Of a DNA stretch of 64,000 nucleotides, positions 11,901 to 21,904 are shown one piece after another. The stretch covers positions 17,925,528 through 17,989,527 of the forward strand of contig OZ026851.1 in the NCBI GenBank assembly GCA_964023205.1. The letters are read 5' to 3'. How positions within the stretch are numbered: position 1 is the first letter of the stretch; every line of letters begins with the position of its first letter. This DNA is from Lutraria lutraria (lineage: Eukaryota > Mollusca > Bivalvia > Venerida > Mactridae). Both the position numbers and the translations under genes were made by a program. The notes beneath the pieces are model-generated. The model searched no databases, was not told where the DNA came from, and saw only the letters and a list, made by a program, of their open reading frames with translations.

Positions 11901-13621
11901 CTCTTGACTTTCAAAGTCTAGTGAACACCCTGAACCTGTGAAAAAAGGGGTATGACTAAAGTACGAAATGGAGATTTTATGGCAAAATGGGCAAAATGGA
12001 GATTTTCAGTAGCAAAATGGAGATTTCCATAGGCAAAATGGAAATTTATTTAGCAATTTAGGGGATCATGATGGAGTTTTACTCATTATCATCTGCTGAC
12101 ATGAAATTGAATATTAATTGAACATTAGTATTGACATTATCACTCAGAACAGTATTCAGAGTATGGCAAAATGGAGAATTGCGATAGAGAAAACGGAGAC
12201 TTATTCACAGTGTTCTCATTAGGAACGGCAACCGACCCAAAAGGTCGGTTCAAACGACTATCGGGCCGGTTAAAACTGGCAAAGAAAATTCCTCGATTTT
12301 TCTACCATAAACCGCCGAATCGTATAAGAGCCGCACAAAACTTAAAATCCGCCGCAAGTTAAACGGCACAAGCAAGTGTCCCGCGGTGGGGAAAAAATGA
12401 TGTCTGCTAAAAAGAGGAAAATCGAATATTATTTCCAGAATATTTCTAAACCTTGTAAGTGAAACGAATTGAAAAGTATATTGATGTTTGTTCCTGTTGT
12501 GTTATTCAATTTCCGTTTCGTTTTTCGCACAAATTCATTTTTATATATTGTTTAACAAATATGCATTTTGTACCATCATGTTTAAAATATGCAATATATC
12601 AGTTAATTATTCAATAAATCTCTATTTTGCCATCTAAAATCTCCATTTTGCCCTCTAAAATCTCCATTTTGCCATCTAAAATCTCCATTTTGCCATCTAA
12701 AATCTGTATTTGCCATAGCAAATTTCCATTTTACCATTGGAAGCCTCCAATTATGTGAATAATAGGGTTAAAAAATATGCATTTTGTATACCAACATATT
12801 TAAACGATGTAATACTTCATAGAAATCTCCATTTCGCCAAAGGAAATCTCCATTTTGCCTATGGAAATCTCCATTTTGCTACTGAAAATCTCCATTTTGC
12901 CATAAAATCTCCATTTCGTACTTTAGTCATACCGTGAAAAAAGCCCTGACATGATCTCATTTTGGCCCTTCTTTGAACTCTCAATTAAAGTTTTAATATA
13001 GATCTATTGGGTCCCCTAGTCTAAATTACAAGTATATTGCATGCATGGATAATTGAAAACTCAGCAAAATAACAGGGTTGTGTATAAAAGACTTCCATCG
13101 TTTAGATCTATTTCATGGAAAAACATTTGTTTCTGAAAAAAGCGCCATGGCAATGATTCATGGACCCGAAAAACAAACATGAAAAACAGCATTTTACAGC
13201 AAAATAGTGAATTACCTCCTCGAGTTTTCTGGGATTGAATAATCCCCCACCTTGAAAAGATTTCTCTGACAAATACATTATCATTAAATAGCGTAAAATA
13301 TGTTATTATTCCATAAATATAAATTATTTCAGTGAACTAGGAAATGATGCAGACTGCACTCGTTTCGTACAAAATTGTTCACTTAATCGAATAATTATGT
13401 AAAAAATCAACAAAAGCAAGATCTACCTCTGTATTCATACATTGAGTTGAAAAATAGAACATTTAGAATAATTGTATACTGTTGAAAATTAGTAAGTTTG
13501 CCGTTTAAAACATTTTTATAATAAGCAATCGAACGGAGAATATATTCTGTTTAATTTAAAGAAAGATAACTCGAATTACCACATTTCTAAACTGGTTCTC
13601 GTTGACTTCTGTGTACAACAT
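5098..13621 (-). CDS. CNPPD1: CNPPD1 homologue, whole gene (7 coding exons, 502 aa)
   Basis: Joined coding exons, in order of translation, are 13621-13580, 8944-8857, 8171-7969, 7559-7431, 6934-6873, 6414-6303 and 5970-5098; they total 1509 nt with the stop. Every intron is GT-AG and the phases join without a frame break. The product matches vertebrate CNPPD1, a cyclin-fold protein of the Pas1/PHO80 type whose cellular role is poorly known. Family strings visible are LYYG (residues 27-30), ACVSP (73-77), LISMMMASKFLYDEG (about 108-122), FNDEW (128-132), DWHLF (155-159) and WFTYTDL (186-192). The cyclin-like region spans roughly residues 45-215. A hydrophobic stretch follows at 213-254, then an acidic stretch (about 366-394) and a cysteine cluster (434-465). 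From memory the human protein is about 410 aa, so this one is longer, mostly in the last exon. Identity is firm; the exact start is less so because an upstream 5' exon is possible. Confidence 0.95.
6303..6414 (-). CDS. CNPPD1: CNPPD1 coding exon 6
   Basis: The acceptor is gttttag and the donor gtaagt. One base completes the Arg codon and 37 codons follow, including GSDRGWFTYTDLSIL, equivalent to the RWRGWYTYTDL segment of human CNPPD1. It ends in phase 0. Confidence 0.94.
6873..6934 (-). CDS. CNPPD1: CNPPD1 coding exon 5
   Basis: A short exon of 62 nt, too small to stand out as an open frame. The acceptor is ttacag and the donor gtaatg. It encodes DWHLFVRNDDFSNMLQKLEK and ends two bases into an Arg codon. 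DWHLF continues the family pattern directly after exon 4 (human DWHLYTDP), which supports both junctions. Confidence 0.93.
7431..7559 (-). CDS. CNPPD1: CNPPD1 coding exon 4
   Basis: The acceptor is gtttcag and the donor gtaagg; 43 codons, phase 0 at both ends. MMASKFLYDEG and EVFNDEW are the most conserved family strings. EKDFLAAI at the end matches the ERGFLSAM of human CNPPD1. Confidence 0.97.
7969..8171 (-). CDS. CNPPD1: CNPPD1 coding exon 3 (start of cyclin-like domain)
   Basis: The acceptor is ctatttcag and the donor gtaatt. The first two bases complete an Asp codon left open by exon 2, and 67 further codons follow. Diagnostic strings are YLAASTARSACVSPSA and RPDYLTQVSSSELFLISM, which closely resemble human ACISP and NPDYLQHVSSSDLFLISM. 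Confidence 0.97.
8478..8766. repeat. Interspersed repeat in CNPPD1 intron 2
   Basis: The unit runs from atgcccccttccgaag to gtttcacaaaaacttcttgtt. It contains ggtccgtcgatc, ctagagaaccatttagcctaagc, gaccccta and aggtcaaggtc, words typical of the repeats that carry gtccgtc and end in cttgtt (compare 32460-33175). Too long and too GC-rich to be ordinary intron sequence here. Confidence 0.55.
8857..8944 (-). CDS. CNPPD1: CNPPD1 coding exon 2
   Basis: The acceptor is atttcag and the donor gtaggc. It encodes DHEDFSDRLRKTLYYGKLPG and a few further residues, ending in phase 1. The RLRKTLYYGK string aligns with the RIRRRLYYGW segment of human CNPPD1 just before the cyclin-like domain, which fixes the frame and the exon. 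Confidence 0.93.
9345..9810. mobile_element. CAGGGCTTTTTT-family element, 466 bp, TSD AAACC
   Basis: The left end CAGGACTTTTTTCCCC and right end GTGGAAAAAACCTG are inverse partners. The flanks are exact 5-bp repeats: AAACC at 9340-9344 and 9811-9815. The right end (tctctgttatatatagtggaaaaaacctg) resembles that of the 25.4-kb copy (ctctgttatagaaggaaaaaaagccctg). The interior is longer than in the ~200-bp copies. Non-coding. Confidence 0.85.
10575..11932. mobile_element. CAGGGTGTTCA inverted-repeat element, 1358 bp, TSD AACCT
   Basis: The ends CAGGGTGTTCATTTGACT and, inverted, CAGGGTGTTCACTAGACT match at 16 of 18 bases. The flanks AACCT (10570-10574 and 11933-11937) are an exact 5-bp duplication. 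A subterminal inverted pair (cccgggttttgacgcac / gtgcgtcaactttgacccggg) lies in the first 120 bases. The left third is CpG-rich (acgcgcgtgtcgcaacg) and has ctgattggtcagg, a CCAAT-type word. There is no transposase frame, so it is non-autonomous or decayed. CAGGG ends and 5-bp targets link it to the element it sits in; hAT relatives are a possibility, not a claim. Confidence 0.85.
11948..12933. mobile_element. Mutator-like element with ~100-bp inverted repeats, 10-bp TSD
   Basis: The left end GGTATGACTAAAGTACGAAA and right end (inverted) match over about 100 bases. The shared repeats are gcaaaatggagatttt, cagtagcaaaatggagattt and ccataggcaaaatgga. The flanks are an exact 10-bp duplication, GTGAAAAAAG, at 11938-11947 and 12934-12943. 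Long inverted repeats with a 9-11-bp duplication are the hallmark of the Mutator (MULE) superfamily. The right arm continues for extra, tandem-like copies of aaatctccattttgcc (12625-12725). No transposase is present. The centre holds a CpG-rich segment with a short exon-like frame (see 12397). Confidence 0.85.
12397..12454 (+). pseudogene. Exon-like fragment carried by the Mutator-like element
   Basis: A double ATG at 12397 and 12400 opens MMSAKKRKIEYYFQNISKP and then meets the consensus donor gtaagt. Upstream, 12200-12396 is CpG-rich and contains cgtataagagccgc, unlike its AT-rich surroundings. The KKRKIEYYFQ string resembles the Lys-rich, Q-and-F-containing N-termini of some zinc-finger (BED/TTF-type) transposases and nuclear proteins, which is only a likeness. 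Read without splicing it stops after three more codons. It may be a captured host first exon or the remains of a transposase first exon. Confidence 0.4.
13580..13621 (-). CDS. CNPPD1: CNPPD1 coding exon 1
   Basis: The exon encodes 14 residues starting MLYTEVNENQF and ends at GTG before the donor gtaatt, in phase 0. The ATG sits in the context CCACCAAAATG. Just upstream in transcript direction, at 13631-13633, is a tract ending in tttttttcag, which looks like a splice acceptor. The ATG may therefore lie in a second exon behind a non-coding first exon, or the acceptor is fortuitous. No better in-frame start was seen before exon 2, and the residues upstream of LYYG fit the short N-terminal extension of the family. 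Confidence 0.75.
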
Positions 13622-13974
13622 TTTGGTGGACTGAAAAAAACCGGAACAGGTACCAGTTCACCATATTCATTTTGAAGTTATTTCCCTTTGTCCAAACCGC
13701 CTTCTAATTAAAAATACGAGCGCAAGTAACGAGTTCGGATGCATGATTATTATTCCTTTTATGATTCTACATCTAATTCAATTTCGATGTAGTCTCCCGG
13801 TTTCAACTTAGCAGCTGTTAACAACACACAAGTAAATTAAAACAATATCTAGATAATCTGATTAGTGTCAACAGTTTCATATAACGACTTGTTCGAAGTA
13901 GAATTAAAAATATGTGCAGACGACAAATGTGGCCTTTGAATGATGGACAGTAGCACGACAATTAAACTGGTCCC

Positions 13975-14212
13975 GCCTCCCGATGTCTGCAACATGGAAC
14001 GGGAACCATTTTATCTAGAAAAACAGACATTTGGTGGTTTCCTAGCTTTAAAGGTGGAGAAATTAAGACCACGTGCTTATACATTGGTAAAAACCACCAA
14101 GCGTCAGTAAACTGGTCCACTATGAGGTTCGAACTATCAGCGGTTGGAACTAACGGTTGTTGGTCAAATACCATAACCACTACTCGACCGCGGAGATTGC
14201 ATATTCTGAAAT
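13975..14212 (-). repeat. tRNA-derived SINE, minus orientation
   Basis: Reading the minus strand from 14212, GGTCGAGTAGTGGTTATGG (box A-like) is followed about 30 bases later by ATAGTTCGAACCT (box B). The body runs on to GGTTCCCGTTCCATGTTGCAG. That last word is shared with the unrelated-looking repeat at 36605, 38480, 43375 and 58045. Confidence 0.65.
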
Positions 14213-14447
14213 CCAACAGAATATAACCCTACTTGTACAATGAACGACGGCCCGCACAATTCTTATGCTATTATACTGCTTTGTTTTTAACCTGATTTTA
14301 ATTATTGTAAATAGAAGAGCATGACTGCTGTGTGTGAATAGTTTTAAAACATCGCGAGAATACTCAAAATGAGAGATGCGATTACTGATGATGATGATGA
14401 TATTAATACAAATATGCATTCTAGTATTTCCATTTATGACATTATGA

Positions 14448-14623
14448 TACAGTAAAGCCCCTGAAAACCGGAACCCTTCCGGACTGGACCCAATGTCTGC
14501 TTTTATGAGAATTCCGTTTTACTGAGAACATCTGATAAATCATACAAAGAGGCCCAAAAAATCGTCCGATATTCAGAGAAGTCCGTTTTTTCCGGGAGTC
14601 CGAATGTCGAGGGTTTTACCGTA
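14448..14623. repeat. MITE with TACAGTAAAGCCC / GGGTTTTACCGTA ends
   Basis: At 176 bp, its left end TACAGTAAAGCCCCTGAAAA pairs with a right end whose inverse reads TACGGTAAAACCCTCGACAT. The interior has further inverse echoes (ccggaacccttccgg; ttccgggagtccgaat). It is a relative of the TACAGT family with a different interior. Confidence 0.75.
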
Positions 14624-15114
14624 CTTTGGTATTTTCTTCGAAATCCCCATGACACTTCTGGTTGACTGTTGCAGGACCCAGTCTTAAAAATGACCACGAC
14701 AACCAAGTACACTCTAAAAATAGTCCCCAACACAGGGCCTGTGTCAATGTGACTTAATTGTTCTCAATCTCTATAGTATAGGTCTTTGTTCTCAATTACT
14801 TACACTCAAATCGTTCCCTGAAATTATAGGATGATTCACGTGTCCTTTGTTTTACTAAAACCAATGACTTATATACATACAAGTCCTTGCTCAAACTGAA
14901 TAACACCTGATCGATGTGATTTAAAGGTCAAAAATCGTGGAAACAAGAGGGAAGATACGCGTTTTCTTCCTTTCTGTATGAAGATAGTATTGTTAGAAAA
15001 TGTAATTATTAAAAACTTAACAATGATCGATTGTGATCTAAAGTACCATACAATAAACATGTACTAGACTAGTAGATAATTACATACCAGTATACATACA
15101 TAGGGTCATATTGA

Positions 15115-15309
15115 TACAGCGAAACTCGTGAAATCCAGACTTGACTGGACGTAAAGAGAAGTCCGATTTAGAAGAGTTAAAGGTTTCCGGAGTAGACATG
15201 TTTGTATATATCAGGAAAGAACCATGATACTACCTTACCGATTTTTTAAAAATCAGACCTAGGAATATTGTCTGGATCGAAGTGTCCAGATTCGAAGCAT
15301 TCCACTGTA
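15115..15309. repeat. Diverged TACAGYGAA-ended MITE
   Basis: The left TACAGCGAAACTCGTGAAAT and right (inverted) TACAGTGGAATGCTTCGAAT share their outer bases and a nested tccagac/gtctgga pair. Imperfect but consistent in length (195 bp). Confidence 0.55.
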
Positions 15310-16899
15310 TTATAAAATCACGAGTTACCGATTGTTCGAGAATGTCTCAATCGTGCCCTACGTATACTTTTGTTAGTTCGAAAAATATTTTTTTTGGTGT
15401 AAAAAAATATTTGTTTCCGATCACATGCACATCATTGATGTCAGTTAGAAATGGGGTAGGTTGTTCGGGGCTTTTTTGGCGCTTGAAAGCGTGTGGAAAG
15501 GTAAAAACGTGAGATATTAGATGTTTCGTCCCCAGGTCTAATAAACTGAGTCTAGGGTCGCGGGGGGAACTATTAGGGTAGGTCGGGTAACCAGAAACAA
15601 ACATGTTTTGCCTTACTTGTCAATGTCCAGTTTGGTGAAACTAAACAAATGATTTCGGAAAATGCTTGTTTTTTGGCAAATGACTTTGAGTCATATTAAT
15701 TTAATTATTTGGTACTCATTTCATAAGTCCTATTGGCTATTTAATGTACAGCACGCTACAATAGCTGAATGACATATTCCGCGGTAATTGTTGTTTTCTT
15801 ACATAAGCAATGTATGTATCGAGTTAATAAGTCAGAATTTAATCATTTTGTAACGTGATTTCATGTCTAGCACATACATTTTGTACTTGGGAAGAGTCAA
15901 GACTATAGCTTTTAGATTTCCCGTGCGTTTTTTCTTCTGTATTTATTTCGGTAAAATTTTCATTCGTGTAGAAGTGAAAAAAAATCATAATTTAATATTT
16001 CATGTAACATGCGAGCGCAGCTCTACAAATTTAATTCGAATAACGCCAAGATAATTTTATATCATTTATACGTCAAAGCAACATGAAATTACATAATCTG
16101 GTGATAGTTTCAAAAATGCCAGAGTCGTTCTCTCTCTCACACTAAGAGGGAAATTTTAGAATAACAAAAAAATATGATGACATCTTACAGGACACTTTAA
16201 TTCCGCGTCTACAAGTCGTGGTTCAACATCGTCTGAATTTCACAATTTTCTGAATGACGCGGGGAACAGATCGCTATAACACCATCCTAGCGTGCTGTAC
16301 ATCAATCGAGTAGCTTTCATTCTGTAGCAAGCATACTTTGGTGAAAATTTCGTTTATTGGATTAAAGACAATTTTTCGGATTTCTGAATTCGACTCGTAT
16401 TCGTTATTCATAGGAGAAGATGTTGAGCGTTAAACGTTGCATTTCGCGGATTTTTTTGTTTTCGAACTTATACGTACAGGACGTAAATTACTGAAAACAA
16501 AATTTGAATATTGGCTATATTTATGTATATTATAGTACGCATGTACTCAAATGACATAACCGCAGCACGTTTGATAAATCTTCATAGATAGAAAATGATT
16601 TAATCGCATTAAGTTCCGTTGGTCACCTGCGCGCGCTATGATAGGTGTAAATCTATTTTTAGCAACTGTCATGTAAGCAATCACGTGGGATTTAGCTACA
16701 TAGGACTACACTAAACATTTTGTCACAGTTATAAGCCGACATAACTTGTTTGATGTGAAGGGTTTAATTTCGTTGCAATTTGTGTTTATTCCTATATTGC
16801 AGGATATTACCAAATTCAGTGAGGAATTATATTAATTAAAGTGTGTTAAGTTATGAAATGAATTTGGAATAAAGTGGTTGAAAAAGTTCGTCTGCGAAC

Positions 16900-16987
16900 A
16901 TGATTAACTCGTTTTGGAAGTTCATTTTCGCTAGTGTATTTTTATGTCACCTGTTGAATGGACAAAGTGAAATAAAAACTACCAGAG
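16900..16987 (+). CDS. First coding exon of a secreted or membrane protein
   Basis: The ATG at 16900 opens 29 codons and one base, ending ACCAGAG before the strong donor gtaaga. The N-terminus MINSFWKFIFASVFLCHLLN has a short polar start, a charged Lys, a hydrophobic core (about residues 8-19) and a small-residue end (NGQS), as in a cleaved signal peptide. Cleavage is likely near Gly21/Gln22. A phase-1 intron straight after a signal-peptide exon is typical of animal extracellular proteins built from phase-1 modules. Only this exon is secure, so the family cannot be named. It is divergent from CNPPD1, with 3.3 kb between the start codons. Confidence 0.75.
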
Positions 16988-18488
16988 GTAAGAATTCTTA
17001 AATTGTTAAATAGCTTGCTCATGATTTTAAATGATCTTATCCGGGATTTTTTGCCTTTTACGGTAAAAAAGGGTGCGATTGCCCACTGTTGCAAAAATTA
17101 CGTAAATATCCAAAGCTGACGAGACCCCTCGTATGTGCCTCGTTTTATTTTGTTGAGTATGAGCTATGTCTATACATAACTCAACTTAATACACTAAAAT
17201 ACAATCAATTAAGTACACAGGTGCGACCACTAATTGGTTAATTTCTTGTGTTGTAATTAATCTTAAATAAAAGACAAGTACTGTGTAGGGCAAACACTGA
17301 TTGTAGATCTATACATGTAGTGACCAGTGTAATTTGTAAACATAAAAAAGATAATATGTTGTAGAAGTACATATATATATACCTTTAATGTATACCAGTA
17401 TTATGTTTTGTGTTTGCCATATATTCTTTTTTTAATTTATCATCACTGATGTTGTGTAAACATTTATATATAATATTTGCTGAACTTTTTATCCAACTTT
17501 TCATTATTATTTCTTGCATTTTACAGTAATTTACATGGAAAAGATAAAAAAAAGTAACTTTAACTGAAGCTATAAAGTTTGGCCATTTTATTGAACTTTT
17601 TCCTCCATTTTTATGGCATTAAAGTGTGTTATTACATTTTAATTTGTTTATTTACATTCCTACTTTTCACCCTAGTAAGTTAAAATTGAAACACTTTATG
17701 TGCAGTGTTCACGTTTAACGCACCATTAATTCTCCTGTTTACAAAGTTGATGTAGATTTACTTTATATGAAGATGACTATCTTCATACAAGACCTATATC
17801 TTCAGAGGTCCAATTAAGGGAGTAAAATGTGCCTCAATTTGTCAATTTTGTTATCTATCTAGACTCAAGCTTTTATTTTACACTTTACAAAATTCTGTTC
17901 ATATTATTTGAGATTAAATACACATATAGCAGTGTAGGATTATTGATTCAATCTTTTTGTCAACAACTGATAAAAAGATGGATTTTTAATTTTTTTATTT
18001 GAAATGAATGCAGGTTTATCTACGTAGTTAAATATATGGTTGTATATGTTAGAAATATGAATAGTCATGTGATTGTCATGCATAAATTAAGAGCTATTAA
18101 TGAAACAGAAAGATGAAATATTTGGGTATATTTTGGATATTTTAATATGAGCTAGAAATAAAAATAAATGAATAAGAAAAAGAATTTTATTCAATACCTT
18201 ATATTTGTAAAAACAATGTCTATGACAAATGATATGAATATGAAAGTTTATGACATGTAGATATTGGATTTGTCTGGTTTTTGTCAATTTATCGGGAGAA
18301 CATTTACAAGCATTTCTCCACCAGTCTGAACCAGAGGATGTTAACATTATAAAGTGTAGACAGTGGTACATCAGTTAATGTAACATATTGTGGCTAGCGT
18401 TTAACTTTCTGTGACTTTCACCACCTGCAGTGATTTCCAGGACAAGAAAAATTGCTTCAGACTAAGTACAAAATTGCTAGAGTCTAGA

Positions 18489-18717
18489 CAGGCCTTTTTT
18501 GCCATTTTTGGGTCCGGTACTTCAATGATCCGGTTCCCCAGGTAAAAGGTCCCCACTGAGAGAAAAATTTCCCCATAATTTAAAAAAAGTAATTCGAGAT
18601 ACTACTTAAAGAAAGTTGTTAGTCTTTAAAAATTCCCCAATTTGGTGTTTCACGACACAAATCCCTCTGTAAAAGGGACTTTAAATACCTGTTTTCCCCA
18701 AACAATAAAAAGGGCTG
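18489..18717. mobile_element. CAGGGCTTTTTT-family MITE, diverged copy
   Basis: The left end CAGGCCTTTTTTGCC and right end aataaaaagggctg are decayed inverse partners. The flanks CTAGA (18484-18488) and CTATA (18718-18722) match at four of five bases. Internal ttcccca words recur as in the copy at 10394. Confidence 0.7.
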
Positions 18718-20647
18718 CTATAATCTTACATTGAGTTTATTGTATAATAATAAAATCTTACAATTTTTGGACCATTTCAGAAATATACAAGTCATGTAAG
18801 TTGTTCTCTGCATAATAAATATTATGTGACTTAGCTGTAGCTTAAGGTCTTCAGTGTACCCGGTTAACACTGTGATAGGACGGGTTTAATGCCACATAAA
18901 AAGCAAACAAATATTTAAAAAGCGGCTTTTAAAGTTTTGGAAGCCAGAACTAACTTAGCTGCCATATCTTATACCTTCAGATTCTTGATATATATTTAAT
19001 ATTACCTTATGCTATAGATGAGAAATATGACCGTTTGATGAAATTTACACGTATGACCTAAATTTCTTTCAGAAAATTGTTTAGTGCAAAACCGTCCTTA
19101 AAGAAATAAGAGATTTTTATGTAGAGTTAGTTCATTTTTATACTGGGATGGAATAAATAATTGAGGAGTGTCATACAGGATTTTTCTATGAGTATCAAAA
19201 TGATAAAGTCTTAAAGACAACTGTCTAATGCATGTTTTTTTAATTCTTATGCTGCCCATGTTATCTGAAGTGTTGAGTAAACTTGATTCAAGTATTCATT
19301 TCCTCAAATGGTAAAAATTTCAATCAAATCTGATTTCTATCAAACTTTATCATAAGTTTTTTAATATTTCACAGTTTATCAGAATGTGTGTATTAAATAA
19401 AGATGATTATGTGGCACTCATATTGTCACAGGGAATATTGACAATATCATTAAGGTAATAATTGTTTGCTCTTTAAAAACAACAGTTTTTTCACATTATT
19501 TTGAAGGCCAGCCATAACTTTGTAATCCCCGCCCCCGAGACAAGTTTATGTTGAAAACAGAAAAACAATGATGTAGCAAAGTTTCAGAATATTCGGCCAA
19601 GATTTTTTTATCTAATCTTTTTATACCAAATCTACGACTTAGCTGCTTTAAATGGGGATTAGTTTTATGTAACAGAGGTCATACTAATACTATAAAATAC
19701 ATAACAAGGAGATCAGCCATCCTTTTCTGGATCAGTTTAGGGTAATAATTATGTAATATCACATCATAAAGAACAATATTTATCTGTCTGCTTACTGAAT
19801 GATTGATTACCGTAAAACAGGAAAAATTTGTGGATGTTTTACAAATTTTACATACTGGTACCCAGTTTCCTGTAGAATTTAGTTGGAAATTCTCCCTAGA
19901 ATTTAAACTGTCTATTAATAAATCAAGAGTTTTTTTTCTTCTAAGGATTTATCGTTCCTTGGGCCTAGTGAAAAGTTGTGTCGCAGGTAAAAATTAGTGG
20001 AGGTTGGTTAACCAGACACAAACAAATAGGGTACTTCTTCACTCTTAGAGTTACAACTTCACACAATTTTTTGGTTCAGTTTGAATAATTTTTTAAATGC
20101 ATCGAGTACATCATTCATGGTAAGGCTCAATAGATGCATTTCCAAATAAAGGCCGGATGTATTGTTAGTTAGGATCGGGGCATTCCTATGGCATATATGG
20201 TAAATGTCAATATGTGTATTCATTTAAACTCTTTACTGATGTAGCATTATAAAATAGTCCCAAATATGTCTGATTTCAACGTTTATTGTCAGGGTGTAGT
20301 TTTAAATACCAGACAATATATCCTTCAGTTTGCTCTTTGTCAAATATGTCAAATATAACCTAATCTTTAAATGTTAAAAAAGGTTTGCATACATAATTTC
20401 AATCTGATTGTGACTGGCTGGCATAAAATTATATAATATTCTGGTTTCCTCAATTTATGTATAGAATTAAAACACAAAATAACCAGATCCATTTTGAAAA
20501 ATAAGAAACGTAACAATTAGAAACTATCATATGAGATTTCTTGTATGATCTTATACTTTTAATTTTGACTATTATTAGCGAATTCTTTGAACAATCACAT
20601 GGTCTGCCCAGCTAGTAAATGATGATTGGTGGTTCTTTCCAGGTGAG

Positions 20648-20896
20648 ACCCGCCACAGTGGTCAAGTGGTAAAGGTTGCTGTCTTCAAATCACTGTAACT
20701 TCTCACTGAATGACTGATAACGGGTCATGGGTTCGAGATCAGCTACCGACCATGTCTCTTTATGTGAGAAAGTAGGCAGTTGCTTACAGAGGATGGGGAG
20801 TACTGGTTCTTTCCAGGAATAATGGAATAATGGTTAGGTGAGCTGTCCGCCTCATATGACTATATGACAGTTGAAAAGGAACATAAAACTCAATAT
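20648..20896 (+). repeat. tRNA-derived SINE, plus orientation
   Basis: Box A TGGTCAAGTGG and, about 60 bases on, box B GGGTTCGAGATC. The body has tgtgagaaagtaggcagttgctt, ggagtactggttctttccagg, atggttaggtgagctgtccgcc, then a tail with catatgacta and gttgaaaaggaacataaaactcaa. The same tail order recurs at 30293-30520. Confidence 0.8.
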
Positions 20897-21904
20897 ATAT
20901 TATAAACAAAACATTTCAGGTGTATGCATGGGGTCTTCCTTGAAATGTCTGCAAATGACACTTAGCTTACCTGTTGAAACCACATTGAATGTCAGTGAAA
21001 TAAATAAGCCACAAATAGTTCTCAACTTATAGTATATTTTATATAACCAGTTTATCCTTCCTACAGTCACATTTAATACTGGTTAACCAAGCAGTTTGTT
21101 TGGTCTGGACTTAAAATCCAGTTTATCTTCAATGTCACTTTATTTAAATAATGGAAGCATTTATCTTGCCCCAGCCATGTCTCGCTGTCTGATTTGCCTG
21201 CCAAGATTTTGTGTTTGTTACATAAATCTCAGTTTACAGGTTTGAGTATTAGTTGATTTTATAATAATTTGAAGTCAAATATCCATTAGTCAATTTAGTG
21301 CCCTTATGCAATTAATTAGTATCTTAGATTGAGTGCCTTTTGTTGAAATATATTCATTTACTGCGTATTTGGTAATTGAACAAATTTTGGCTTACTGTCT
21401 GTAATTTTAGCCATCTTTTGCATTTTAAAACCTTCTTGTGTCATGAAAATATAAAACATAGAATTAAGAGAGATAAAATGTTGATTTTATGACCTTATAA
21501 TCTCCAAATTTGGTACATTGTATGATCGGGTTTCACTGCAAAAGCACTATCATATTTTATAAGACTGGCCTGAATAATATCAAATACTTAAGTAATTGCG
21601 ACTATAGCATTGTATATATAGAATATAAATATAACTGTTAGTTTTTCACAGTATAATTCAGACCAAGCCTTGTAAAATTTTTGCAATTGTATTCATACTT
21701 TTCAAAATTTTGATCATTCAATTTGCCTGTCATCCATTTACAAGTGTATACACAACAGTATATTGAGTTTTAAAGCATTTCATTTCTACTTGATTTAGGC
21801 TTGTATGTCAGTTTGAAATATTTGTTGCTTCATTGCATTTTCTGCATGACATATTATAATCTATTTTACTGTTCATAATTCTATCTCTATCTAATATATC
21901 CCCA

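Larger units (their letters stand above)
10394..12948. mobile_element. CAGGGCTTTTTT-family MITE split by two later insertions, TSD ACATG
   Basis: The left end CAGGGCTTTTTTTTG at 10394 and right end AAAAAAGCCCTG at 12937-12948 are flanked by exact 5-bp repeats ACATG (10389-10393, 12949-12953). Removing the two inner elements and their duplicated targets leaves 181+10+5 = 196 bases. That is the size class of the copies at 25437-25653 (217 bp) and 18489-18717 (229 bp). The remaining left part contains gaaaattcttt, ttccccaaaaatt and cccccaaattt, like the other copies. Confidence 0.85.
8945..13579 (-). other. CNPPD1 intron 1, swollen by transposons
   Basis: At 4.6 kb it is by far the longest intron of the gene; the others are 331 to 685 bases. 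It holds the elements at 9345-9810 and 10394-12948. Outside those, 8945-9344, 9816-10388 and 12954-13579 show nothing recognisable. Confidence 0.85.
13622..16899. promoter_or_regulatory. Divergent intergenic region between CNPPD1 and the secretory gene
   Basis: The starts face away from each other across 3.3 kb, so promoters of both genes should lie here. CpG is noticeably commoner at about 15.1-16.7 kb (for example cacctgcgcgcgctatg near 16630) than in the introns. A CACGTG E-box occurs near 16683. No TATA box can be assigned. Repeats at 13975-14210, 14448-14623 and 15115-15309 occupy part of it; the stretches 14624-15114 and 15310-16600 hold nothing else recognised. Confidence 0.5.

Noticed and set aside
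12171..12362. 63-codon plus-strand frame in the Mutator-like element
   Set aside because: CpG-rich and free of stops but ends just before the better-formed ATG/donor frame at 12397; more likely 5' leader than protein.
13962..14216. 84-codon minus-strand frame
   Set aside because: Coincides with a tRNA-derived SINE.
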